Source: JACKBJ01 sp964549495 (GTDB lineage: Bacteria > Chloroflexota > Anaerolineae > Epilineales > Epilineaceae). From it: a stretch of 57,050 bases of DNA. The stretch spans positions 1-57,050 of the forward strand of contig CAZJWJ010000027.1 in assembly GCA_964549495.1 (NCBI GenBank), given 5' to 3'. Positions 14,170 through 23,055 of this stretch are shown here, piece by piece (position 1 is the first letter of the stretch; every line of letters begins with the position of its first letter). The notes under the pieces were generated by a model. It made no database searches. It was not told the origin of the DNA and saw nothing but the letters and a program-made list of their open reading frames with translations. The position numbers and the translations under genes were made by a program.

Positions 14170-16431
14170 TCAAGGACAGCCGACGCGCCAGATCAAGGGA
14201 TTGAAGACCGGCTCGTAGCGCAGCGCCGGATTGCGGATGCTCAGGCATTCGCGCGGCGGGTTGAAGGGCCCGGCCGGCTTGCCCGGATCCAGCGGCTGCT
14301 GCCAGCCATCGACGCTGTCCGGATCGGCCAGGACTGCGGCGATCCGCGCCGCCGGGACCTCGCGGCGGACGGCCTGGCAGACGCAGATGGCCGGCTCCGA
14401 CACCTCGGGCGTGTCCGTGGGCTCGGCCGTCGGCGAGGGCTGCGGGGTCGGGGCCGGGCGGGTGGCGCTGGCCGTCGGCCCCGGTTCGGGCGGAACCGAG
14501 CCTGCCTCGCAGCGCGGGGCGCGCTCCCAGCGCTCGTGGCGCTCGACCACCGGGATCTGCACCGGGCTCGGATCGCGAGCCGGCGGCGCATCCGGGACGG
14601 TCGCGGCCTGCTCCACCGCGCCGATGTCGCAGCCGACACCGAAGGGCCGAGCCGCGCCTCGCTGGTCGGTGGCACTGCAGAAGATGCGCTCGGCCGCGTC
14701 GATCAGCGGGCTGCCTGCCGATGGTGCGTGGCTGAGGCTCGGTCCGCCGTTGTCGGTCAGGGGGCCGAGCAGCGGGTCCACGCCATCCAGGTCGCTGGCC
14801 CGGGCGAAGCCGCAGGAGCCGTCGCCATCCAGGTTGCCGCCCGAGGACTGGATCGCGTCGCCCGCGCAACCCGGCCCGTCGATCGAGCCTGCGATGACGC
14901 TGTTGGCGACCTGGGCCAGGGTGGTCGCGCCGCCGCGGCCGCTGGCCAGGAAGAGACCGGCGCCGTTCGGTGCTCGATTCGCGTAGAGGGTGGCATGCGT
15001 CAGCTGGACGACCGCGCCGTCGCGGCCCGCCAGCGAGATGGCACCGCCGGAATCCTGTGCCCGGTTGTCGCTGAGGGTAGAGTCGTCGATCTCGATCGAT
15101 GCGGACAGGCTGGTCTGGATCGCGCCACCGGACTGGCCGGCCAGGTTGCCGTGGAGGGCCGAGCCCGCGATCCGCAGCCGCGTCTCCCCATGGCTGCCGA
15201 CCTCCATCGCGCCACCGGAGAAGGCGGCGGTGTTGCCGGAGATCGTCGAGCTGACCACCTCCATGATGGTCAGGCCATGGCTACCGAGTTCGATGGCCCC
15301 ACCGCTACTATCGCTCCGATTGTCCTCGATTCTCGAGTCGTGAATCCGCAGTGTGGTCGTCCCATGACTTCCTGCGCTGATCGCCCCACCGTCGGCCTGG
15401 CTGTGGTTGCCTTCGATGCTCGACCCGCGCATCTCCACGATGGTCGTCCCATGACTCCCCGCGCGCAGCGCCGCACCGTCCGCGGCGCTGCGATTGTCGC
15501 GGATCGTGACGCCGTCCAAGCGGGCCGTGGTGTGACCGTTACTTCCGACATCGAGGGCGGTATTCTCGTGATCGTAGAAGCGGCTGTCGACCACCCGGAG
15601 CGCGGACTCCCCCCAGCTTCCGATGGCGATGCCCGCCGCATGATCTTCGCCGTCCCCGGTCCGGTTTGCGACCAGGTTGCTATCGCCGACGAGCACGGCA
15701 TCGCCGCCCCACCCGCCGCTGTTGAGCGCGCCGCCGCTGTAGCCGGCGGCGTTTCCCTCGATCCGCGAGCCCAAGATCTCCACGTCGCCCTCGCGGTTGT
15801 CGATCCCGCCACCTTCGTAGCCGGCCTCGTTGGACAGGACTTCGGTGGAGCCGAGGCGCAAGATCCCGCGGTCGTTGAAGATACCGCCCCCGCTGCCATC
15901 GGCATCGGTCACGTTCTCCCGAATGCGGCTCCCGACGATCGTCAGCTCGCCCTCGCTGTAGATGCCGGCTCCCTGGCGCTCCCGCCCGTCTCGAATGGTC
16001 AAGCCTTCGAGGTGGACCTTGGCGTAGCAGGGCAGGTGCAGGACCCGGTCCTCGACCTCCGAGGCGATGACGGTGGCATCCCGGCCACCGAGTCCGACCA
16101 GCCGCAGGTCGCCCCGGATGTCCAAGTCGCCGCTGGCTGCCATGTCCTCGTCGGCGCCGGCCCGCGTGAGCGCGTAGTGGCCGGCCGGCAGCTCGATCCG
16201 ATCGGCGCCGGTCAGGGCGTTGGCCTCCTGGACGGCCGCCCGTAAGGTGCAGCTGCCGCCCGCCGTCGCGCAGCGCCCGTCGCCGGGGCTAGCGTCGACC
16301 GCATCGAGCTCGGAATCGACGACCAGCGTCCGCCCTTGGGCGCGGATCTGCGCCGGCGCGCTGACGGACAGGGCCAGGAACAACAGTCCCAAGAGCGCGG
16401 CCGATCCGCGCCGAAGATCGCGTGACGACAT
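14170..16431 (-). CDS. Secreted parallel beta-helix surface protein (CSLREA type) with GSHG repeats
   Basis: The 753-residue product has a signal peptide (about 1-32), then a CSLREA-like segment (CTLRAAVQEAN) typical of large surface beta-helix proteins. A long right-handed parallel beta-helix follows, built of near-regular turns such as SGGGI, GGGIDNREGD and SGGAIELGSHG. Five or more repeats of about 34 residues carry the GSHG-x-T core. Near the C-terminus come 'DNGGPSLSHAP', a Thr/Pro-rich linker and a short Cys-containing module ending in WRVGC. The start at 16431 is set by GAGGAGG at 16438-16444; the upstream TTG is unsupported. Predicted role is extracellular, perhaps adhesion or polysaccharide contact. 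No catalytic residues were recognised. Confidence 0.82.
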   Translation of the reverse strand: MSSRDLRRGSAALLGLLFLALSVSAPAQIRAQGRTLVVDSELDAVDASPGDGRCATAGGSCTLRAAVQEANALTGADRIELPAGHYALTRAGADEDMAASGDLDIRGDLRLVGLGGRDATVIASEVEDRVLHLPCYAKVHLEGLTIRDGRERQGAGIYSEGELTIVGSRIRENVTDADGSGGGIFNDRGILRLGSTEVLSNEAGYEGGGIDNREGDVEILGSRIEGNAAGYSGGALNSGGWGGDAVLVGDSNLVANRTGDGEDHAAGIAIGSWGESALRVVDSRFYDHENTALDVGSNGHTTARLDGVTIRDNRSAADGAALRAGSHGTTIVEMRGSSIEGNHSQADGGAISAGSHGTTTLRIHDSRIEDNRSDSSGGAIELGSHGLTIMEVVSSTISGNTAAFSGGAMEVGSHGETRLRIAGSALHGNLAGQSGGAIQTSLSASIEIDDSTLSDNRAQDSGGAISLAGRDGAVVQLTHATLYANRAPNGAGLFLASGRGGATTLAQVANSVIAGSIDGPGCAGDAIQSSGGNLDGDGSCGFARASDLDGVDPLLGPLTDNGGPSLSHAPSAGSPLIDAAERIFCSATDQRGAARPFGVGCDIGAVEQAATVPDAPPARDPSPVQIPVVERHERWERAPRCEAGSVPPEPGPTASATRPAPTPQPSPTAEPTDTPEVSEPAICVCQAVRREVPAARIAAVLADPDSVDGWQQPLDPGKPAGPFNPPRECLSIRNPALRYEPVFNPLIWRVGCP

Positions 16432-16543
16432 GTGGGGCCTCCTCGCTTGGCCAAGCGGGTGGCTCTGGCATTTCCAGACCCGCTCGAGCACTTGGTGGCA
16501 GGATACGCAGCCTGCGTTCCACAAGTGTCACAGAAGCGATGGA

Positions 16544-16996
16544 CTATGGATTCGGCAACACCGGATCATCCACCGGTGGATGCCGTCCTACTGCGAGGTC
16601 GGCATGGCGTATTGCCAGAACGCGATGCCGATTCAATCGCAGGGTATGCACCGTGGCTCGCCCAGTCGGTGATCGTCCGACAATGCGGGTCTTGTCCTCG
16701 GACCACGCGAAGTGGTTCATCCACCGTTGTTGGCGAGGATTGAAGAGTCGAGCCTCGACGCCGGTCTCAGGATCGGGAGCCGAATGGAGATTGCTCTTGT
16801 GTCGATTGCAGTGGAAGCAGGCGAGGGCAAGGTTGTCAAGGGAATCGGAGCCGCCGTGATCGATCGGGAGGACATGGTCTACGGTGAAAGGCACATACTG
16901 CCAGCGCTCATCGGCGTGGCAGTACTCACAGCGGTGATCGGCGCGCTCACGCAGGCGCGCCATTTCCTGGGCGTCTAACCTGCGCCGACCCGTCAT
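16544..16996 (-). CDS. HNH endonuclease
   Basis: The 150-residue product has a clear HNH core: a CEYC pair, VDHVLPIDHGG (catalytic His), the DSLDNLALAC segment with the Asn, then FHCNRHKSN with the second Cys pair and final His. This is the McrA-like small HNH family found singly in many genomes, including as a component of mobile or defence loci. Its start overlaps the stop of the small upstream gene by 4 bp, so the two are co-translated. No intron or intein remains are visible nearby. The substrate is unknown. Confidence 0.9.
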   Translation of the reverse strand: MTGRRRLDAQEMARLRERADHRCEYCHADERWQYVPFTVDHVLPIDHGGSDSLDNLALACFHCNRHKSNLHSAPDPETGVEARLFNPRQQRWMNHFAWSEDKTRIVGRSPTGRATVHTLRLNRHRVLAIRHADLAVGRHPPVDDPVLPNP

Positions 16997-17274
16997 GCGG
17001 CGTCGTGCGTCTCGCTGCTCATGTCGCGAAGCGCACGATTGACGAAGCTGAGGTAGTCATCGACCGCCGCGTAGCGGTCGAGCTCTTCCTCCTCGTCGGC
17101 GCTGAGCCCTGCTTCACGTTGCTTTGCCAGCAGCGACTCGATACGAGACACGACGGCTTCCGAGGCTCGGAACACCGGAACACCCTCGACGATTGCGATG
17201 TTCACTGCACCCTCCGGAGGCATGGACTCCGGAAGCTGCACCAAGCGGGGCATGTCAAGCGGCTGGACACCCAT
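16993..17274 (-). CDS. Small protein translated with the HNH endonuclease (unknown function)
   Basis: The 93-residue acidic product has a small N-terminal beta-rich part (NIAIVEGVPVFRAS) and a charged helical C-terminus (SADEEEELDRYAAVDDYLSFVNR). I do not recognise a domain. ATG at 17274 is preferred to the GTG at 17286 because a GAAGG-type site lies upstream. The 4-bp overlap with the HNH gene suggests a functional pair, for example a regulator or immunity partner. That is inference from layout only. Confidence 0.7.
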   Translation of the reverse strand: MGVQPLDMPRLVQLPESMPPEGAVNIAIVEGVPVFRASEAVVSRIESLLAKQREAGLSADEEEELDRYAAVDDYLSFVNRALRDMSSETHDAA

Positions 17275-17374
17275 GGTCGATCTCACCTTCGTTCCTACGG
17301 ACCTCGAAATCGCTGAGGCATGGCGGGCGGATGCACACTCTAAAGGGTAGCACCTAGCGCTCCCACCGATTCAT

Positions 17375-19396
17375 CTACAACCGGCCCAGCGCCGCTTCCG
17401 CATCGCGCAAGAGCGGCTCGGTCGAGAGCCCCTCGCCGACCGCACGCCGCAGCCAGAGCTCGGGCGTGACGCGGCCGATGCTGCAGATGCGCTGCGTCTC
17501 GGATGCCAGATCGCGGTCGCGCAGGTGCGAGGCGATCTGGTGGCTGACGATGTGGCCCAGGGCGTAGTCGGGCAGGTAGAGCGGGTAGGCCACCATGTGC
17601 TGGTAGGCCGCCATCAGCAGGTAGCGGTCCGGGCCGTAGTGGGGCGCGTAGAAGCGGTCCCAGAGCTGGCCGGCCAGGTGGATCACCTGCGCCCGCAGGG
17701 CCTCGGCATCGGCCTCCGGGTTGGCGTAGAGCCAGCGCCAGGCCTGCAGCTCGAGCAGGCCCGGACCGGCGATCTGGCAGGCCGCCAGCAGGTTGGTCAG
17801 CGAGGCCGCGTCGAAGGGGTCGAGCGCCGCGTCGCCGCGATCGAGCCCGATGACGCGCGGCGCCTGGGCCTGATAGAGGAAGGCGAAGGCTTCGGTGCAG
17901 GCATTGTTGGGCACGCCGCGCAGCGCCGGCCGATCGACCAGGTGCGTGCTGCAGAGCTGCTCGAGGTTGTGGCCCAGTTCGTGCATGGCGATGTCGAAGC
18001 CGTCCCAGCCCAAGGGTCCATCCTGGCCGTCCAAGCTGTTGGTCCGCAGCCAGACCGGCGTCTCCAGCTGGCCGGCCGGCATGGCATGCCCCGGCCCGCG
18101 CGCGATCTCCACCCGCACCCGACTGCCGAAGTAGCGCGCGTCCTCGGCCTTCCAGCCCAGGCTTTCCAAGAGCTGCGGCAGGCCGCGCTGCATGCTGGCC
18201 GCGTTGGCGTAGATCTTGCGCACTCGCTCGTCCAGCTCGGCTGCCGGCGGGGCCGGCAGCAGGTCCTCGAAGTAGACGTCGTGGGCCTCCATCGGCCGGC
18301 CCAGCCGCGCCTCCAGCGCCCGCGAGAGCTCGGCCCGCACCGGCGACTCGAGCATCTCGACCAACAGCTCCTCGACCCGCGTCTCGGGGATCTCGCGCTG
18401 CAGCTCGAACTTGCGCGCGATGGCCGTCGGATGCTCCGGGTAATGCGCATCGCGCGCCCGGGCCGCCTCGAAGACATCCAGCCAGCGCGCGTAGCGCTCG
18501 GCGCCCACCGTCTCCGCCTCGGCCACGGGCTGGCCGCCCAGGGTATTCGCCTCGGGATCCCACTCGGCATCGCTGCTGCCGTCCATCAGGGCCCGCGGGA
18601 TGCTGCCGTCGATGTGGCGCCGCATCACCCAGCCCAGGGCCCGCTGCAGCGCCAGCCCGCCCGTCTCGGCGTAGCCGGCCTTCAGCTGCTCGCGGATCAG
18701 CCAATGCGCCACCAGCTTGCGGCCCGGCTCGAACCAGCGCTTGCCGTCGGCGTCGACCATGCTGCCCACCGGCACGTGAAAGCCGTCCACGAAGCGCCCG
18801 GCCCGATGGTGCAGCTCGCGCGTCCGCCGCTCGACCTCGGCCGGCACCCGCGGCCCGAAATGCTTGGCCACCCGCGCCGCCACCCAGCCTTCCTCGTCCC
18901 AGTCCTCGCCCTCGGCCAGCATCGTCTCCAGGCTCGGCCGCGCGAAGTTGAGTAGCGCCACGAAGCCCAGCTTCTGCGCGTACCACTGCTCGCTGAGCCC
19001 CGGCGCCGGATCGAAGGTCGCCGCCACATCGTCGATGGCCGGCGCCCGCTCCATCTCCAGATCCGCCCAACGCCGCAGCCCGCGCCGGATCTCCAGCAGG
19101 TGCCCTTCCACTAGGTAGAGCGCCGTCTCCAGCCGCTCGAGCAGCAGCCGGCGCGCCTCCGGATCGGCCACGTAATGCTCGCGGCAGAAGTCACCGAAGG
19201 CCTCCGCGTCCCCATCCTCGTCCGTCCAGCGGCCGGCCACCTGCGCCAGCCCGCGCTCGATGCGCTCGCGCTGCTGGCTACCGTGCGCGTCGACCAGCGC
19301 GGTCAGGGTGGTGGCCAGGACATCGGGCGTGATCGGCGAGTCGGGATCGAGTTCGACGGGCACCGCGGGTGCGGTCGCGAGATCGGGATGATTCAT
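17375..19396 (-). CDS. M3-like zinc metallopeptidase
   Basis: The 673-residue product carries the zinc site HELGH (in AMHELGHNLEQ) and, about 30 residues on, CTEAFAFLYQ with the likely third ligand Glu. The mostly helical sequence before and after fits the M3/oligopeptidase fold. There is no signal peptide, so it likely trims peptides in the cytoplasm. No good Shine-Dalgarno sequence precedes the ATG. It overlaps nothing and stands alone between the HNH pair and the divergent Uma2 gene. Exact family membership (M3 or a relative) is not certain. Confidence 0.8.
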   Translation of the reverse strand: MNHPDLATAPAVPVELDPDSPITPDVLATTLTALVDAHGSQQRERIERGLAQVAGRWTDEDGDAEAFGDFCREHYVADPEARRLLLERLETALYLVEGHLLEIRRGLRRWADLEMERAPAIDDVAATFDPAPGLSEQWYAQKLGFVALLNFARPSLETMLAEGEDWDEEGWVAARVAKHFGPRVPAEVERRTRELHHRAGRFVDGFHVPVGSMVDADGKRWFEPGRKLVAHWLIREQLKAGYAETGGLALQRALGWVMRRHIDGSIPRALMDGSSDAEWDPEANTLGGQPVAEAETVGAERYARWLDVFEAARARDAHYPEHPTAIARKFELQREIPETRVEELLVEMLESPVRAELSRALEARLGRPMEAHDVYFEDLLPAPPAAELDERVRKIYANAASMQRGLPQLLESLGWKAEDARYFGSRVRVEIARGPGHAMPAGQLETPVWLRTNSLDGQDGPLGWDGFDIAMHELGHNLEQLCSTHLVDRPALRGVPNNACTEAFAFLYQAQAPRVIGLDRGDAALDPFDAASLTNLLAACQIAGPGLLELQAWRWLYANPEADAEALRAQVIHLAGQLWDRFYAPHYGPDRYLLMAAYQHMVAYPLYLPDYALGHIVSHQIASHLRDRDLASETQRICSIGRVTPELWLRRAVGEGLSTEPLLRDAEAALGRL

Positions 19397-19617
19397 GGCG
19401 CAGTCTCACATTCTCGAGCGATGAGCGCTCGCGTGCTCGCAGGCTCGGGCCCGCGACGGATCGGGTGCGTCGGGTCACGTGATGATCGACGATGATGGCG
19501 TGCCGGCGCAGGCAAGAGGCTAGGCCAAGTCGCGCCCTGCGCCAAGACCGCCTTGGCCGATGGGTGCTTCAACGACGAGAGACGGGCTCGAGTGACCGCG
19601 ATCGTCGGATTGAACGT

Positions 19618-19646
19618 TTGTTCTGTCTTCTCCACTGTGCTAGGCT
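19618..19646 (+). promoter_or_regulatory. Promoter of the Uma2 gene
   Basis: TTGTTC (19618-19623), 17-nt spacer, TAGGCT (19641-19646), followed by AGCGGAGG and the ATG at 19690. Confidence 0.5.
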
Positions 19647-19689
19647 GATCGATGCCACCTTCTAGCTTCTAGCGAGCGGAGGCCTTCGC

Positions 19690-20316
19690 ATGGGCGACGC
19701 GCCAGCACGACATCCCGAAACCGAAGCCGAGCGGTCGGCCTGGGTGATCGACGGCGAGCGCTTGACCCTGCGTCAGATGAGCGAGGAGGACTTCCTGGCT
19801 CGCACCGACCTGCGCCGCGTCGAGTTCGTCAGCGGCCGCTTGGAGGTGGTGCCCGCGTGCTCGATGACGCATCAGCTCATCCTGATGTTCATGCTGCGCC
19901 GGCTCGGCGACTTCGTGGAGCAACGGTCGTTGGGCATGGTCCTGCCGGCCGGCATGGACATCCGCACCGTCGCGGGTCGCTACCGACAACCCGACATCGT
20001 CCTCATGCTCGATGTTCATGCCGATCGGCGCACGGAGCGCTTCTGGGACGGTGCCGACCTGGTCGTCGAGATCGTTAGCCCAGACGATCCAGCGCGCGAC
20101 TGGGTCGCCAAGCGCGAGGAATACGCCCGGGCCGGCATCCCCGAGTACTGGATCATCGATCCGCGCACTTCGCAGGTCCTCGTCCTGGGCTTGGACGAGA
20201 CCGCCGGCGCCTACCGAGAAGTGGCCGACTGCCGGCCCGGTGACATCGCCGAATCCCGGCTGCTCGCGGGATTCTCGATCGACGTCGCCGAGCTCTTCGA
20301 CGCCGCCGATCGCTGA
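19690..20316 (+). CDS. Uma2-family PD-(D/E)XK endonuclease
   Basis: The 208-residue product shows the Uma2 (DUF820) signature: RRVEFVSGRLEV, then RYRQPDIVLM carrying the catalytic Asp, DLVVEIVSPDD with the Glu of the E-x-K core, and KREEYARAGIPEYWIIDP. The family has a restriction-endonuclease fold and unknown biology, and is often present in many copies in cyanobacteria and Chloroflexota. An AGCGGAGG site supports the ATG. Its last 106 bp overlap the 3' end of crtI on the other strand. Confidence 0.9.
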   Translation: MGDAPARHPETEAERSAWVIDGERLTLRQMSEEDFLARTDLRRVEFVSGRLEVVPACSMTHQLILMFMLRRLGDFVEQRSLGMVLPAGMDIRTVAGRYRQPDIVLMLDVHADRRTERFWDGADLVVEIVSPDDPARDWVAKREEYARAGIPEYWIIDPRTSQVLVLGLDETAGAYREVADCRPGDIAESRLLAGFSIDVAELFDAADR

Positions 20317-21914
20317 TCGCCGGCCTCGAGCGACGAACGCCGAGCCTGCGACACCTCCTCGTCGCGTCGAATCGCGTTCAGCGCAGCCTCGGCCGATAGC
20401 AGGACGCCCGGCACGCCGGCCCCGGGGTGGGTGCCGGCACCGACGAAGTAGAGCCCGTCCACGTCCTCGCTGGCATTGTGAGGACGGAACCAGGCCGTCT
20501 GGGTCAGCTTGGGCTCGATGCCGAAGGCATTGCCGACGTAGCTGGACAGGTCGGTCTCGAAGTCGTCGGGCGTCATGACCTCGAGCACCTCCATGTGCTC
20601 GCGCAGGCCCTCCATGCCCCAGGCTTCCAGGAAGTCGACCACCTTGTCGGCAAAGGGCCCGGCCTCGACCGACCAGTCGATGTCGGCACGCTTGTTGGGC
20701 ACCGGGATCAGCACGTAGAGGCTCTCGCCGTCCTCGGGCGCCATGGACGCATCGGTCCGGGTGGGCGCGTGGAGGTACAGGCTGAAGTCATCGGCCAGGG
20801 TCTTGTTCTCGAAGATGTCGCGCAGAAGGGCCTTGTAGCGCTTGGAGAGGATCAGGGTGTGGTGGGCCAGCTTGGGCCACTGCTTGCGGGCGCCGATGTA
20901 GAGCACCACGCAGCTCATCGTGTAGTCCAGCTTGTCGACGCGCCGGTCGGTCCACTTGCGCCGATGCTCCGGCGCGATCAGCTTGGAGTAGGTGAAGCCC
21001 ACGTCGGCATTGGAGACCACCAGGTCGGCATCGATCCGCTCGTCGCCGACCCGGACGCCGACCGCGCGGCCCTCCTCGACCAGGATCTCGTCGACGCCGG
21101 CGCCGGTCCGGATCTGCCCGCCGATGTCCTCGAAGAGCCGGCCGAAAGCCTGCACCAAGCTGTACATGCCGCCGCGGGTGAACCAGACCCCGCCGTCCTT
21201 CTCCAGGAAGGGGATGGAGAGGTAGACCGAGGGCGAGCGGAAGGGGTTGCCGCCGATGAAGAGCGGGTGGAAGCTGAACATGAAGTGGTGGCGCGGGTCG
21301 CGGAAGAAGCGCCGCACGAAGGTCGTCACCGGCAGGAAGGCGCCGAGCCTCAGCGCCTTGGGCACGAAGTCGATCATCGAGCGCAGCGTGTCGAAGGGCT
21401 GGGCGCCCAACCGGTCGGTGATGATGGCTTGGTGGATGGGCTGGATGGCCCGCATGAAGGCGTCGTAGCGATCGGCATCGCGGGGCGAGAAGCGGCGCAT
21501 CTGGTCCTTCATCCGCTCGCCGTCGCCCGTATAGTCGATGTGGCTGCCATCGTGGAAGAAGATGCGGTAGTAGGGATCCAGCGGGATCAGGTCCAGGTAG
21601 TCGGCGCGGCGCTTGCCGGCCGCCTCGAAGACCGACTCGATGACCTCCGGCGCGGTGATCAGGCTGGGCCCCATGTCGAAGGTGTAGCCGCCCTTCTGCA
21701 TCTGGTAGGCGCGCCCGCCGATGGCCGGCCGCTTCTCCAGGATGGTGGTCCGATAGCCCATCGCCTGCAGCCGCACCGCCGCCGCCAGCCCGCCGAAGCC
21801 GCTGCCGATGACCAGCGCGCGGGCGCCGGGCTCCGGCGGCGGGCCGGCCTGCATCTCGGGACTGGCCGGCACTTCATTCGTGTCCAACTGCTTCAAGATC
21901 TCGGGGTTCAACAT
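20211..21914 (-). CDS. crtI: Phytoene desaturase (CrtI family)
   Basis: The 567-residue product has the FAD-binding motif VIGSGFGGLAAAVRL near the N-terminus, the GGRAYQMQKGGYTFDMGPS segment and the C-terminal GLYFVGAGTHPGAGVPG motif of bacterial phytoene desaturases, which convert phytoene to lycopene with FAD. ATG at 21914 is chosen because the FAD fold starts just after; an AAGGA site lies upstream. It is the last gene of the carotenoid group and follows crtB. The last 35 or so residues (after about EVSQARRSS) are low-complexity and antisense to the Uma2 gene. The family normally ends near there, so the tail looks like read-through gained after loss of an original stop. Confidence 0.93.
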   Translation of the reverse strand: MLNPEILKQLDTNEVPASPEMQAGPPPEPGARALVIGSGFGGLAAAVRLQAMGYRTTILEKRPAIGGRAYQMQKGGYTFDMGPSLITAPEVIESVFEAAGKRRADYLDLIPLDPYYRIFFHDGSHIDYTGDGERMKDQMRRFSPRDADRYDAFMRAIQPIHQAIITDRLGAQPFDTLRSMIDFVPKALRLGAFLPVTTFVRRFFRDPRHHFMFSFHPLFIGGNPFRSPSVYLSIPFLEKDGGVWFTRGGMYSLVQAFGRLFEDIGGQIRTGAGVDEILVEEGRAVGVRVGDERIDADLVVSNADVGFTYSKLIAPEHRRKWTDRRVDKLDYTMSCVVLYIGARKQWPKLAHHTLILSKRYKALLRDIFENKTLADDFSLYLHAPTRTDASMAPEDGESLYVLIPVPNKRADIDWSVEAGPFADKVVDFLEAWGMEGLREHMEVLEVMTPDDFETDLSSYVGNAFGIEPKLTQTAWFRPHNASEDVDGLYFVGAGTHPGAGVPGVLLSAEAALNAIRRDEEVSQARRSSLEAGDQRSAASKSSATSIENPASSRDSAMSPGRQSATSR

Positions 21915-22011
21915 CGTGACGTCATTCCTTGGTGCGATCCGGACTTCGATCCGGACTTGGATCCGGTCGCGCGCTCCTGCGATCCCGCAGGACTTTGCGC
22001 CGGACCGCGGC

Positions 22012-23055
22012 TCAGCGGCTGCCGGTGAAGGCGCGCAGGGGGAGGGAGACCGATTCGGCGGCATGGGCGCGAGCGGGCCGGCCGGGCCACCACAAGCGCA
22101 CCAGACCGCGGGCGGCCAGGTAGGGCTTGGCCACATCGCTGGTGACCGCCCGCCGGCGCAGGTTGTCGTAGTCGTTCCTGCGGATCTCGCGCAGGATGCC
22201 GCGGTAGATCTCGGCCGCCGCGGCCACCGGTCGGGCGTAGAAGGCCGGCAGGTGCGGCATGGCCTCGAAGGCCAGCGCGTAGCAGCCCTCGGCCGTGTCC
22301 ATCATCTCGTCGATCAGCTGGCGATAGGCCGCCGAGATGGGCGCGCCGGCCGCCATGGCCTCCAGGTCGCGCCGCGACAGGCCGTGGCGCTCCAGGGCCT
22401 CGCGCGGCAGGTAGACCCGATCCATGGCCAGGTCCTCGCCGACATCGCGTAGGATGTTGGTCAGCTGCAGAGCGTAGCCCAGCATCTCGGCCCGCTCTAG
22501 CAGCCAGGGATCGCGCTGGCCGAAGAGCCGCGTCATCCAGATCCCGATGGCCGAGGCCACCCGGTAGCAGTAATGCCGCAGCTCCTCGAAGGTCTGCAGC
22601 TCGACCGGTCCCATGTCCGAGCGCACGCCGGCGATCAGCTCGGCGATCAGCTCGAAGGGCACGCCGGCCTCCGCCGACTGGCCCATGATCTCGTCCAGGA
22701 AGCCGATGCCGGTGGTCTGGCCGGCGTGCGCCCGTCGCGCCAGGTCCTCCCAGGTGTCCAGCTCGTCGGCACTGGCCTCGCCCCGCAGCCCCCGATCGAC
22801 CAGATCGTCCGTCGTGCGGCAAAAGGCATACAGCCGGGTGACGCTGCGGCGGGCATCGGCCGGAAACAGCCGGGCCGCGAAGGAGAAGGAGTGCGAGTTG
22901 CGGGCAAAGTGCGCCTCCGGCGCGCGCTCGGCCTCGGCCAGGTAGCGGGCCAAATCGCCCGTGGGGCGCGGCAGGTCCGGAGACGTCTCCGAGGGGGGCG
23001 CCTGGCGCCAGGCCCGCAACTTCGGACGGCTTTCCATCGTCACGCCGGTCTTCAT
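22012..23055 (-). CDS. crtB: Phytoene synthase
   Basis: The 347-residue product carries both aspartate-rich motifs of squalene/phytoene synthases: TTDDLVD (82-87) and LTNILRDVGED (198-208), with YLPREAL after the second. It condenses two geranylgeranyl diphosphates to phytoene, the first committed step to C40 carotenoids. Its ATG overlaps the stop of the CarH-like gene by 4 bp, so regulator and enzyme are co-translated. A GGPP synthase (crtE) is not in the window and must be encoded elsewhere. Confidence 0.95.
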   Translation of the reverse strand: MKTGVTMESRPKLRAWRQAPPSETSPDLPRPTGDLARYLAEAERAPEAHFARNSHSFSFAARLFPADARRSVTRLYAFCRTTDDLVDRGLRGEASADELDTWEDLARRAHAGQTTGIGFLDEIMGQSAEAGVPFELIAELIAGVRSDMGPVELQTFEELRHYCYRVASAIGIWMTRLFGQRDPWLLERAEMLGYALQLTNILRDVGEDLAMDRVYLPREALERHGLSRRDLEAMAAGAPISAAYRQLIDEMMDTAEGCYALAFEAMPHLPAFYARPVAAAAEIYRGILREIRRNDYDNLRRRAVTSDVAKPYLAARGLVRLWWPGRPARAHAAESVSLPLRAFTGSR

